A stretch of DNA of 64,000 nucleotides from contig NC_054886.1 in NCBI RefSeq assembly GCF_018320785.1, positions 32,409,732 to 32,473,731 on the forward strand. The letters run 5' to 3'. Positions 35,920 through 47,394 of this stretch are shown piece by piece. Positions within the stretch are counted from its first letter, which is position 1. The number at the start of each line of letters is the position of its first letter. This DNA is from Cheilinus undulatus. Lineage: Eukaryota; Chordata; Actinopteri; Labriformes; Labridae. The notes under the pieces were generated by a model. That model was given only the letters and a program-made list of their open reading frames with translations, was not told the origin of the DNA and made no database searches. Made by a program: the position numbers and the translations under genes.

Positions 35920-37495
35920 GACTTTCATGTCTGAGTTCTGTCTTAAATCTCAGAAGTCTAACTTTAATCTCTAAATTCAGAATTTACTCTCAGAATTCTG
36001 ACGTCAATTTAAATAATCCTGAATTCATTTCTGACTTGAATTCTGAGACTGGAGTCAGAATTTGAACCAAAATCTCAGAATTCCAACTTAAAGCTTTTTA
36101 TTTCTGACCAAAAGAGTCAGCATCCAGACTTTATTCTCCAAATTTTGACTTCTACACTTTAATTCTGACCCCCCCCCCCCCCCAAGAATTGTGAAAGTTA
36201 CGCCAGAATTCTTTCATTCATCACAAAACTTTGACTTTCTGTTAATTCTGACATGTTTCACAAATTTATTACTTTCCACCCTCAGATTTCAGGGATTAAA
36301 GTCAGAATTCCAACATTAGTCTCCAAACTCTAACTTTCTTTCCTCAGAAGTCTGAGATTGAAACCAAAATGTCTACATTTGTACCATAATTATGACTTTT
36401 ATCTCTAAATTCTGGCTTTAATAACTGAATTCTGACTTAAATTCAAATTCCTCTGACTTGATTTCTGAGATCAGAGTTATGATTTGGACTAAAATATCAG
36501 AAATCTTATTGTGTTGCCTAGTGGCGTTCGCCACTTCAGGGCCTGACTTTCTTGACTTTCGTGGGTTGGCTTACAGAACTTTCATGGGGGCTTGTTTTGT
36601 TGAGGAGTTGGTTAACAGTTCAGTTCAGGGACAATCCACTGCCATCCACTAGAAGCATAGGACTGGCAATGCTGTGAGTATTTTGTGTTATTGTAGAGAT
36701 GTTGGACATTATATTTTATAGGATATTGTTGAAGTATGTTTGTATAATTTGTAGTTTTATTTCATATGCAGTTCTTTTGTACCATGGTAAAAATTGAATG
36801 TTTTTATATCTTTTTATTTTTATTTTTTTTGCAGTTTTCACCAAATGTTAATGTGGACTTACTTTAGTAAAAGAGAGAAACCTCACTGAGACTCCGTCTT
36901 CATTGACACGGTTTAGCTTGGTGTTACGTCAAGAGTTGTTAGACACTGGACAAGAACACTACACTGATTATAATCTCAGAATTCTGGCTTTAACCTTAGA
37001 ATCCTGACTTAAATTTATTTAATCTGTCTTAAATCTCTGACTTCAGATTTTAATCTTTGAATTCTGACTTTAATCTAGACTTCTTACTTAAATTCCTTAA
37101 TTGTGGCTTTAATCGCTGAAGTTTGACTTAAATTTAAATAATTCTGACTTGATTTTTGACTTGAATTCTGAGATTAGGGTCATAATTTGGAGTGAAATCT
37201 CAGAATTCTGACTTTAATCTCAGAATTCTGTCTTTAATCTCTTTAATTCTGACCAAAAAAAGTCAGAACTCAGACTTTTTTCTCCAAATTTTGATTTATA
37301 CACTTGAATTCTGACTCCCCCTATATAACAATGGAATTAATGCCAGAATTCTTTCATTCATCACAAAACTTTGACCTTATTCTCTGAATTCTGACATATT
37401 TCAAAAATGTCCTACTTTCCTCAGAATTTTGTGACTAAAGACAGAATATCTACATTGATCCCGAAATTCTGACTCTAATCTCTAAATTCACTTTT
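35920..37495. repeat. Degenerate array of about 20-bp units, interrupted
   Basis: Two blocks (about 35920-36480 and 36965-37495) of TCAGAATTCTGACTTTAATC-type repeats with many variants, including a C-run near 36172. They are one array split by unrelated sequence at about 36490-36960. The design (roughly 20-base A/T-rich units with one fixed GC word) parallels the other arrays, but the motif differs. Confidence 0.8.
36490..36960. mobile_element. Unclassified insertion into the array
   Basis: About 470 bases of unrelated sequence (starting near TGTTGCCTAGTGGCGTTC, ending near GAACACTACACTGATT) interrupt the array. The TG...CA-like limits would suit a solo LTR, but no convincing target duplication is visible, so the class is open. 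Confidence 0.35.
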
Positions 37496-37519
37496 CCACA
37501 TTATTAAGCAGGCCACAGG

Positions 37520-38145
37520 TTTCAGCAATATGGGAAAGAAAAAGGATCTCTGCTGCTGAAAAGTGTCAAATAGTGTAATGCCTTGGACAAGGAATGAAAA
37601 CATTCGATATTTCATTAAAAATTAATCGTGATCAACGTACTGTGAAGAAATTTGTGTCTGATTCAGAGCACAGACGGGTTCATGCAGGTAAAGATAAATT
37701 CATCAGATTAAGAGAGCAGATGCTAAAATACCATTCCAAAGCAGCAAACAGGTATTTGAAGCTGCTGGTGCCTCTGGAGTCCCACCAACCTCAAGGTGTA
37801 GGATCCTCCAGAGGCTTGCAGTCGTGTATAAACCTACTATTCAGCCACCCCTAACCAATGCTCACAAGCAGAAACAGTTGCAGTGGGCCCAGAAATACAT
37901 GAAGACTCATTTTAAAACAGTCTTGTTGACTGATGAGTGCCGTGCAACCCTGGATGGTCCAGATGGAGGAGTAGTGGATGGCCACCGTGTCCCAACAAGG
38001 CTGTGACGTCAGCAAGGAGGGGGCGGAGTCATGTTTTGGGCCGGATTCATGAGGAGAGAGCAGGTAGGACCCTTTAGGGTCCTTGAAGGTGTGAAAATGA
38101 CCACTCTGGTGCTGACCATGTCCTTAGGCCCTGGGAGCACGGTGC
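37520..38145 (+). pseudogene. Tc1/mariner-type transposase pseudogene
   Basis: Frameshifted plus-strand remains of a Tc1-like transposase, from a start region MGKKKDL (37529) to about 38130. Recognisable parts are the linker, KQLQWAQKYMKTHFKTVLLTDECRATLD (DDE block with the D-E motif) at about 37870-37950, GHRVPTRL, and then in another frame GGGGVMFWAGF and VGPFRVLEGVKMT. It lacks the C-terminal third and the terminal repeats. It belongs to a different Tc1 family from the element at 7363. Confidence 0.85.
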
Positions 38146-38149
38146 CTGT

Positions 38150-39085
38150 CTCTGTTTAAATAATAGTAAAACTGTCCACCTAAAAGTCTTTTGTTTCTAC
38201 ACAAACACAAATAAGAAACATGTGAGCATGCTTTTTTAATTTTACACCTCAAAGGCATAAGAAAATGTTAAAAATAATCTCCAGAATAAAGCAGCATTAA
38301 AATAAGTTTAATTGTTTTTATGCTTGATATTACCAGCAGGGGGCACCAGAGAGTGAGTTCAAACTTAGTCAATGATACTTGAATGTCAAAATCAACATTT
38401 ATCTGACCACTTCATTTTACTGCTGGCTTCAGGACAAAAAAGCAGACATATTCGCACTTAAAAAGCATTCAGGAAACCTTTTTTTTAATCCTTAGGTAAG
38501 TGTGAAAGCAGCGATGTCCCCTCAGTAAACAGAGATGAGGACTAAAGGCACTGAGAAGACCAGCGGGGTTTCCTGTCAGATGGAAAGTTAGTGAACACAA
38601 ACTTGAACCTGCACTCTGGCCCAGAGGAAACAATGATAACAGTGTTGTTTTGGTTCTTGTTGCACTAAACAACCTTTAACACACTTATGTTTTCTAAAGT
38701 CAGCTTTTTATTCCCTTGTTGATGATCTTTATGTACTGTTAGCCTAAGTTACAACAATGTTAACCACAAGAAGACAGAGCTCAGGCCACATGCACGGGGA
38801 CTTCCTGTTGAACCCACCGCTTTAGAAACTTACAAACATTGAAGGAGGCAGAGTGATTCAGACTCACCAAGTGTGAAAAGAACCGCAACAAGATTGTTAT
38901 TACATGTCATTGAAGCAAAGTTCACAAACAGAAATTTACAGAACAATGTGGAAAATATGTTAAAAAGTACATGTCAGTAACATTTGAAAATAAACAAAAT
39001 TCAGTTCAAAAGGCAAAAGGATGTCATTAGGATGGCTTAAGTCTTCATATTCAGCTTTAAGTCCATCTATAATGTCACATTAGCA
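38150..39085. other. Downstream of the Fc-receptor-like gene; nothing recognised
   Basis: The interval should include the 3' untranslated region of the minus-strand receptor gene. A minus-strand AATAAA (38707-38712) lies about 375 bases past the stop and is a candidate polyadenylation signal. Confidence 0.35.
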
Positions 39086-42000
39086 TCACGTATAAGGATA
39101 CACTCTGCAGTGCTCCATCTCCATGATGACAGCGGTGGATGTCTGCCTGCTTCTCTTGGCTTGCTGGACTGTAAAAGATAGAAAAACGGCAGAAAATATT
39201 CTTAAAGAGACATTTCACTAATTAATTATGTATTTCCTCTTCATCTTTAGTTTTTTCAGACCGGCCCACAGTCTAGGCTGGGCCCCTGGCCACTCCAGAG
39301 AGGGCCCTCCCCAGCTGTGATTTACTGATGATATCAGTCCATGTGTGTTGAAGCAGTAGCATTGGTGCTAGCATCCTGGCTAACTGTTTCCTCGTTTTGT
39401 ACCTGAAAAGTGAGTCAAACTATTATTGGGTTCTGATGTTGAAATTAGTTATCCCATCCCTCAAGTTTTTCCACATTTTCCCACTTTTTCCCCTCAAATT
39501 TCCCCATTCTTTATCTTTCTTGACTCATTTTTGCCACTTTAAGCTCATTTACCACTTTTGAGCCACTTTTAACCATTTTCCCACCCATTTTTGCCCTCTT
39601 TATGCCTTTCTTGACCCATTTTTGCCTCTATTTAGCATTTTTTTTCTTCTTTTTAACTGCTTTTCACCACCCCTTCCCTTTATTTACCACTTTTTGCCTT
39701 ACCTGACCAATTTTTGCCTCTGTTAACCAATTTTTCAAACTTTCTAACAAATTTCCAAAAATTTCCAACCTACTTTTGCCCCTGGTGCCTTTCTTGACCA
39801 ATATTTCCATTTTTTTAATCCCATTTCAGCCATTTTTAACCACTTTCCAGCATGTTACTTTCCATTTTTTCATTTCTTGACCAATTTTTGCCCCTTTAAA
39901 CCAATTTTCCCTTTACTTCATTTTGCTAAATGTCTTTTATAGGTTCTCCTCTTACTTAATCTTATAATTATATTGTATTATTCTTCTGCTCTGTAGCACT
40001 TTTAGATTGTTGAAATGTAGAGTGCAATACAAATAAAATTTATTATCATTATTATTATTTTTTGGCATCCTTACCTCCCAAATATTTTAGTCAACTGACC
40101 TCCTGCACATTTGTAACATTAGCAAAAACAAAAAGGTAATTTTGGTTTAAAGAAAGGATTTGCAATTTTAATTAGGCTATACTACACTACAGCAATTAGT
40201 AGTTCATTTTTTTGTTGCTTTGATAAGAGTTTTTATTATTTGGGTTAAAAATAAAATATGGTTAGCAAAGCTGAACTTTACAACTGACCATGATTTCCTG
40301 ACTTCCATGGGCCCCGGAAAGCTCTCCCCTCTATCCCCTTCACTGACGGACTTGCCCTCAATTTGTATCAAATTTATTACATTGAGAATGTCTGTGACCA
40401 AAAATGTCAGCATACAAAAACAACAACAAGAATATTATAAATTAAGGTTTTAATTTTAAATCAATGCTTCTTTTGCATTTATTTTTAAAATCAAGATTAC
40501 ATTTGATCATAAATATCAGATATTGATTATTTTTGGAAAATTTAACCCCTAAATTGTCAGTTTAAGACAAAATCCTGATGTTCATAATGTAAAGACACAA
40601 AGATTAATTATTTCCCATACACTGCATGGCAGTTAGCTTTCCTTGAAGGGGGTTATCACAGCCTTACAAGTGTTAATAATGAGCAACAACTTGATTTTCA
40701 AGCATTATTATGTTTTCAATTCAAGATTTTATTAATTTGTTACACTCAGCCAGTTTGTGACCAAAAATGGATGCCACGACCAAATAGTATTAAAAAATAC
40801 TATACATTTATAAAATGTTTTTAAAATCAGGATCAGACCTGATCATATATAGAATTATATAGAATTAACTTTTTGGAATTTAACCATTCAGTTTCCAGTT
40901 AAAGTGCTGAAAATCCTGATTTTTGTCAAGAAAAAAGAAGCCCCCCCCATCCTTATAATACATGCAAATCTTATTTCCTTGAAGGGCATCATCATAGACT
41001 GGATCAGTTAATAATTAGTAACAACTTTGATCTTTATGTAGTATTACTTTTTGGAATCTTAAGATTTGAATAAATTGATATAATAGTAACTTTATAAACC
41101 AGGAAAAAGCATGACTTTTCCTCTAATGCCAAATATGTAAAAAGGGCTGACATTTGGTGACTTACAGGAAAAAACTATAAACTTGTAGCAATGACTCCTG
41201 AGATAATTATTGACCTGTAACAGGTTCTGGTATTCGAATTTTAAAATTCTTAATTAAAACAACGGAAAAAAAAAAACAAAAGAAAAAAATGACCAAAAAG
41301 CTGTGAAAAGCGCTCAACACCCTCCGTGGGTTAACCTTTATGACCAAAGACAGAACGGCTGGGAAAATTTAGCTCTCAACTCTTGAAGAGAATGAAATGA
41401 ACGTCTCTACTTGAGCTCTTATGCCTGTAAGCTACATTAAACAAAGCTACATCAGTGTCTTTTGTAATGCAGTTATTCTCACCTTTCCTCCTGTCTCTGC
41501 AGATCAGTCCCAGTAAAATGGTAGACAACAGGAAAGGACTTCCAACCAACAGGTGGCGCAGCAGAGTGAAGACAGACAGCAGGTGGGCTGCAGAACCGCG
41601 GCCTACAGAGGGCGTTGTGGAGACATCAGTGGGAGAGCCTGTTTGGGTTAACATAGAAAGCTGATATCATAAAATTTAAATGTTTCCTCCAGGCTTATAT
41701 AGAGTAGAAAGGCCAGTGTAGCTGTGCTTTAAATTACCACCTATTCACCCTTGCAAGGTTAAAGGATTGGCCAGATTCCACGTCTGTCATCAGGCAGATC
41801 ACTCTTTGAAGCTGATTCGCTTGTTCTCCGTTCAGAGAATGACCGAGCCAATTGGTGGCATTTAAGGAGAAAGAGGTGGTAGCCAAGGGCGTTTTTTTGT
41901 TTTTGTTTTTTTTTTCTATGATTGAAAATAACCTGGTGAAATAACTCTGGTTTCAGAAGGCACAACTATCAACAATAACTGAGTCCTTACCTCTGACAGT

Positions 42001-45000
42001 CAGCTTGCTCTCTGGTGACTTATCAGACCCAAAGATTCCACACTTGTACTGTCCTTCATCAGACGTGGAAACTTTGAAGAGAGTTATGTTTCCTGTGTAG
42101 CTGCCACCAAAAATATTGCCGTCTCTGTAGAATGCAGTATAGATGGCCCAGCCGGACGTGTGACTCTGAAGTCTACATCTCAAAACCACATCATCACCCT
42201 CTGTCACAGGAAGTCCAGGTATCTCTAGGACCACGGGACCAGCTGAAGACAAAGTACATACATGACATAGAATTTTCTCGTACCGTATCTGATTAAAATT
42301 AATTTCATACAGGCATTGATTTCTTTCTGTGTTATTTATGCATATTTGTTATTTAGTATAACAACTGTGTATATTTTATCCCTGTGTTACAAGTGGGTGG
42401 TAAGCCCCAAAGAAGCAATAAATTATAAATTTTGTGGCTTATGAAAATATAAATGAAATGTTTGCCAAACATCACACCAAGAAAAAAAAAGTCATCACAT
42501 ATAAGTTGAAAATTACTAAAAAATATGAAGATGGGCCATTTTTCCTCTTGCCTATTTTAAAACCAGTGGATTGATTGATATGTCAAGGACTGAGCCAGGT
42601 TTTGTGCTAGCTAAGCTTCAAGTTGTAACAGTGCAAACATTAGCTTGAAAAATGCTACTTGCTAGCATTAACTAGAAAAGTCTACAAAAAGTCTGGTTTC
42701 TAAAACTGTAATTTGAAAGTCATAATGTAATTTTAAAAAGAGAAAAAAGGAAAAACGGGCCAACACAAGCAGGATGTTTGGCTCAAATCTACTTGTTTTT
42801 GTATGCTAAAGTTAGCTTGTTTGCTAAATAATTCTTATCCAGCTAATATAGCTAGAATTGGTCAGTACGTCTCAAATTGCATACACTTGTTAGTATACTG
42901 TATTCTAGTACACTTGAATGCAGTATGGAGCATTAAATCCCAACAGGTTTTGACTGAAGACAGTTTAACTGCCATTGTTTAGGGTTAGGGTTACTTCTAT
43001 GACAGCAGATGACTAACAGATGATTTCTATCTAAATTTGGTGGCTATTTTTACTCAGTATTGATTTCATGTAACTTGTATTTTATGTTTCCATTATTTTC
43101 TTCAATAAAACGAACTTATTCAGTCTCAAATGCCCTTTTCTTGATTGAAACGTGCTGTAGTTGCTAATAACATGTCAGCTAGCTAGCGGATGCTATCGTT
43201 AGCTAGCGCGCTAGCATGCTAACAGTAAAGTCTCCATTATGGCGTTAATTTGAGTTAGTTTTCCAATGTGAACGCACTAAACTCACTTATGTGCTCTAGG
43301 TTTTTTAGTGTTTAGAAAAGACATGCAGTTTGGGACACTAGGTGGTAACACCAGCTAATTAATCGAGCCTCCTGAAGCTGCTAGTTGGCTAGCTTACAAA
43401 TTAGCATTTGAAAATAATTCAGTCAAGCATAGCTAATTTACAGCTAGCCGAACTTGCTCTTTCATTATTTATCTCTTATGTTTAATATTGTCTGATGGTG
43501 GCTTGCTAGTTAGCTAGCTTGCTAGTTAGTCTAACAAGATAATAATTTTTAAGGATAAATTTAGTACATTAAAGCCAATAAAACAACATCTTCTGTCATA
43601 AATGAAGATGAAAACTGATGTTTCTTGCAATAAACATTAAATTCCACATATCAAGTGTACACAAACTGTAAAATCCTAAAATCTAAACAAAGAAAGTCTT
43701 AAAATGCCAAACATTCAATTTTCAGTTAAATTAACAGACTTAAAACAGAGAAACACCTACTGGGGAGCTGTGGGACTTAAACTATTGCACATATATTTAT
43801 ATATTTCTTTAGCAATGATTTTGTTAAATCTAATGACATTTTTAAAGCAATTGCAGTTACCTTCTTTAATTGAGCAGTTGCTACTAAAACACCACACTAG
43901 GAACTTCTATGTATTCTACCCCATTAGAATACATTTATATTGAGATGGTAATTACTTTTATTTGTATGCATTGTTGAGTTTTAAGTATTTTAACCTATTA
44001 AAGCCTGAAAACACAAATTATAGCCAGAAAATTATCTTTCTTTTTGGAACTGAAATGTTTATTTCACTTTCTACTGAAATTCCAAAAAGTCTAATTTTCC
44101 AAAAAATTTAACATATATATTTTTTGTATCTCATTTGATACATTAGGTGTTTTTGGTAACTGATAATCCACTTGAGGGCTTTTTTTTAAATCATTTATCA
44201 GATTGTATTCAGAATTTTTGGGGGTAATTTATTGATCCTATTGATGAGATAGAGGTAGACTTTAAGGGGTTAAAGGCCCAGCTAGACCTGAATTGCAAAT
44301 CAGATGGAGTCAAGAGTTTACCTTCTTCAGAGTTTTCCCTATACAAATTAGCATTGGACAAATAAAAATGAAATATTCATTCCCTATATTTGAGAGCTTT
44401 TAACTGAGTAAGTGTTTCAAACCCACAGCCTACCAGTGACAGTGATGTTGAAGCTGTTGCTGGTTGCTCCATGTTGATTTCCACACCAGTACTCTCCACT
44501 GTCAGTGGCTGGATATGCAGCAGAAATGGAGCAGGAGGACGCGCACTGACTCACCTGTGGGGGAACATGCCAACAGAAAAAAGGGAAAACTCTACTGACA
44601 GGTAAAGGTACAGATTCACCATTTTACACAGAGGTCATTTATTAGGGGTATGCTTGGATGCTAAAATGTTTTACTAATGTGCTCTATTGGTAATAAAAAA
44701 ACTGATATTCAGACACTTCTATCTAGCGGGATGAAATCAACCTATAATTGCATTTCATGTTTGAAGAAAATCCCCATCACATACAGTAAATAAGTCTGAT
44801 GGATCTGGACAAACCTCTCCATCATCAGTCCTCTTCATCACTGTCCATGTGGTCCCTGGTTCCTCCTCGTCTTCCTCACAGCTCACAGAGAAACTTTCAC
44901 GTTTAAAGAACTGAGATCGATTTGGAGAGAGCGTGACAGAGACTGGAGGAGGGAGAAGCATGCGTGAGGGATGAGAGAGAGCTAAAACAACTCATGTTTA

Positions 45001-47065
45001 CTCAGAAAATATGTGAAAATATTACACAGTAACCTGTATAAAAGTTCAAATTTAAAGGTTTTACCTTTAGGAGATCCAGCGTGTAGAGAGTTCAGCACTA
45101 AACCAGCCAGAAAAAAACACCAACAACGTTAACCCTTAGATGCATAAGTAGGGTCAAAAATGACCCCAGCGGTTGTTTGTTAGCGATATCTTTGTAATTT
45201 CAATTTTTCATTGTTTAATCTTCCATGTATTCCTCAAATAGGTTGTCTTTGACATGAGGCCATTTGGATTTGTATCTAATTATTATATTTTTTAAGTAAT
45301 TGCATTTTTTGTATCAGTACCACACTTTTCCATACCTGGGATCAAAAATGACCCCAAGCATTTTCTATGGAATTTCAAAGGTTAACCCTAGGAACCTTTG
45401 ATTTTTATCAACTGTGACTGTCAGGTATACATTTGCTGTTGATCCACACATCTAATTCCATAAAACCATGATTTTCAAAGGTTAAAAAAAAAATTAAACA
45501 ATCAAAATCAAGGTTTATAATAGTCAAAATATTAGATTAGTTTGAAATTGTGAGTTTAAAAATGTAAGATAAAATTTTAAATCATGATTCCAAAAGGTAA
45601 AATGTATGATTAAAAGTGAAAGTAAGGTTTTAAAGGTCAAAATATGACTCAATATTTAAAGTTGTAAAATTAATTTTAAATGTAACTTAAGGTAAATATA
45701 AGAAAGTTTTGCTTTAAAGGTCACATATTTGACCCTTTTAAGCCAAGTTTATATTGGTCTCAGAGGTCCACAAAACATGCCTGTGGAGTTTGTTGCTGTA
45801 TAGACACTCCAGTGTTGGGTTTTTGTATATCTAAAATGTGTTGTAATGTTTAACGGTAGACTCATCGGTTAAAAAAGGAAATATCTGACTAACTGTACAG
45901 TCTAGATTGTTAAGATCTGGATACAAAAAAACTAGAACAAACATTTATGGCATGGAAAAAACACCCCTACTCTTCTTCACCGTTCGTTCTGTTTTTACTG
46001 CCGATCAGAAACCTTGCGGAGGCCTGTAGTCCCCAGGCGTTTAAATTCTAGCGAGTTTCCAATCGTGGGCGTCCAAACTTTTATTTCTTTGTTCCTGTTA
46101 TATTAAAACAGGTATTGATATGGTTTGATTTTCACAAATATGATTTCAAAGTTTAATTTCTGGTGTCATGGCAATCGTTGTTTCAAAAACCGTAAGTCTG
46201 CGGAGTCTAAAAGTGTCAAAAAGATAGAGAAATCAAGCTTTATGCATTTGAGCCAGCGACAGCCAGGACCAGTTTTGTTTTAGGGTTGTCTGCTCGGGAC
46301 ATTCTTGCAAAAAGAATATCTCAAGATTGCTCTGAGCAGTTTTACTCTGACTTTGCAGAAAGGTCCACTCTGAATCAAGGAAGAACTGAATTCATCTCAC
46401 TCTCTCAAAATACATGAAAACAAGGTTAGACCTTTTAAGTCTTAAGATAATAACATGTTATCAAGTGTTTTCTGACCATGAAAATGTGGTTTAATTATTA
46501 TTATTATTGTTATTTTATCTCTATGGTTTTCTGTTATTATAAATGACCTAGCATTGGGAAGCACTGGTCTACAGTTAAAAACTAAACGTGCACTGTTGAA
46601 GAAATAAAAGTTCTACCAGTCAGAGCAGAAACAACCCTAGCCTTTCGTCTTGACCCCCCACAGTCTGGCAGCTGTATACCTCTGTGAGGTATACAACTGG
46701 GAACCAGGAAGTTCTAGTTCCCTCTGAAAGAGAAAATGAAATTATATCTTAAGATATTTAAAATGTGCCCTAAAATCCAGGACCTGGTGAGGCTATATTC
46801 ACCACACATCTGCAGCAGTAATGTCTCAACTGTACTTTTTCTGGGCATTAAGTTTTCATGCTTTGATTTATTCAAATAAACCCTGGCAGGGTGACAAATA
46901 TTCAGACTGTTAATAAAGAGGATTTTTAAATTACTGAAGATATATAAAAAACAAAACAAGTCATTGCAGTGAAATAAAAACATGAATAAAATGACATGAT
47001 AGATAAAAACATGTAAATTTCAGAGATTACTCACAGAGAAGCAGACAGAGAGAAGACATCTCCAT
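39086..47065 (-). CDS. Fc-receptor-like membrane protein, two Ig domains
   Basis: Seven exons, in transcript order, are 47035-47065, 45065-45097, 44785-44942, 44434-44554, 41991-42242, 41483-41638 and 39086-39168. All have GT-AG borders and agreeing phases, giving 277 codons. The first two encode a signal peptide ([10 protein letters not shown], then LLNSLHAG), including the short second signal exon typical of Fc receptors. D1 ([16 protein letters not shown], then SGEYWC) is split by a phase-0 intron. D2 ([28 protein letters not shown]) is one exon. Each domain has its cysteine pair, and N-glycan sites NRS, NIT and NIT are present. Next come a Ser/Thr stalk, a membrane segment ([18 protein letters not shown]), a basic RDRRK stop-transfer and a short tail ending RVYPYT. 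No canonical ITAM or ITIM is seen, so it probably signals through a partner or acts as a decoy. It resembles teleost Fc-gamma-RI/II-like proteins; ligand unknown. Confidence 0.87.
39258..40345 (+). mobile_element. Array-bearing dispersed element, copy B
   Basis: The left arm (GGCTGGGCCCCTGG, CCCCAGCTGTGATTTACTGA, TGATATC) recurs at 47395-47520. The array (locus 5, 39460-39935; TTTTTGCCACTTTAAGC, ACCATTTTCCCACCC) follows. The right arm (TTTGATAAGAGTTTTTATTA, GCTGAACTTTACAACTGACC, GGGCCCCGGAAAGC) recurs at 55310-55400 and, complemented, at 2425-2535. It lies in the last intron of the receptor gene. No transposase. Confidence 0.7.
39960..40072 (+). repeat. LINE-type 3' tail fragment
   Basis: GCTCTGTAGCACTTTTAGAT, ATGTAGAGTGCAATACAAAT and AAAATTTATTATCATTATTA form the characteristic 3' end of L2/CR1-like LINEs or derived SINEs, ending in an ATT microsatellite. 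It is embedded in copy B. Confidence 0.55.
40350..41480. other. Receptor gene intron; nothing recognised
   Basis: Very AT-rich. TTTGATCATAAAT / CCTGATCATATAT, ACAAAATCCTGAT / GAAAATCCTGAT and CCTTGAAGGGxxxTCATCA-like words recur about 340 bases apart (40500-40690 and 40830-41000), indicating an old direct duplication. Confidence 0.4.
42250..43985. other. Receptor gene intron; GCTAGC-rich, no exon
   Basis: The part 42590-43530 is dense in TAGCTAGC/GCTAGC words (for example GTTAGCTAGCGCGCTAGC near 43198). A telomere-like TTAGGGTTAGGGTTA lies at 42979-42993. No coding evidence. Confidence 0.45.
43990..44274. mobile_element. Possible TTAA-flanked MITE
   Basis: The left end TTAACCTATTAAAGCCTGA and complemented right end TTAACCCCTTAAAGTCTAC are imperfect inverted repeats starting with TTAA, the piggyBac-type target. 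It is a 285-bp, AT-rich, non-coding sequence in a receptor intron. Confidence 0.45.
45129..45385. mobile_element. Possible TTAA-flanked MITE
   Basis: Starts TTAACCCTTAGATGCATAAG and ends with AAGGTTAA. Each end carries a sub-terminal TCAAAAATGACCCC (45153, 45343), here in direct orientation. The TTAA limits fit a piggyBac-like element, but the inverted repeats are weak. Confidence 0.4.
45390..47030. other. Receptor gene first intron; nothing recognised
   Basis: Non-coding. No supported feature apart from simple AT-rich text. Confidence 0.45.
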
Positions 47066-47394
47066 CCTGACCCGCTGCACATGTGTTAACAAATGAAACC
47101 TGCTGAGAACACCCTGTCCACTTCCTGTAAGTAAGCAGGGCTTTTACTTTAATTCAGCATTGCCATTCCACACAACGCCAGAGATTTTTCTCCTCTGTAC
47201 TTATTTTTAGATGCAGATTTATGAAGCCAAACAGTTAAATTAGTCTGCATGCATTACTGATTTTTTGTGACCCTGCAGTGTTTGAATTATCTAAAAAGAG
47301 CTCAGACTGTAACAGTTCAGAGCTTTATTCTTACACATAATGCATCACAAAATGTAAAGCCATGACGCAGAAATGTTGCATTTCTTTAACCTGA

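Noticed and set aside
41455-41664. Plus-strand frame near 41.5 kb
   Set aside because: It is antisense to the receptor transmembrane exon at 41483-41638, which has supported splice sites.
42979-42993. Telomere-like TTAGGGTTAGGGTTA
   Set aside because: Only two and a half repeats, easily chance. No subtelomeric context.
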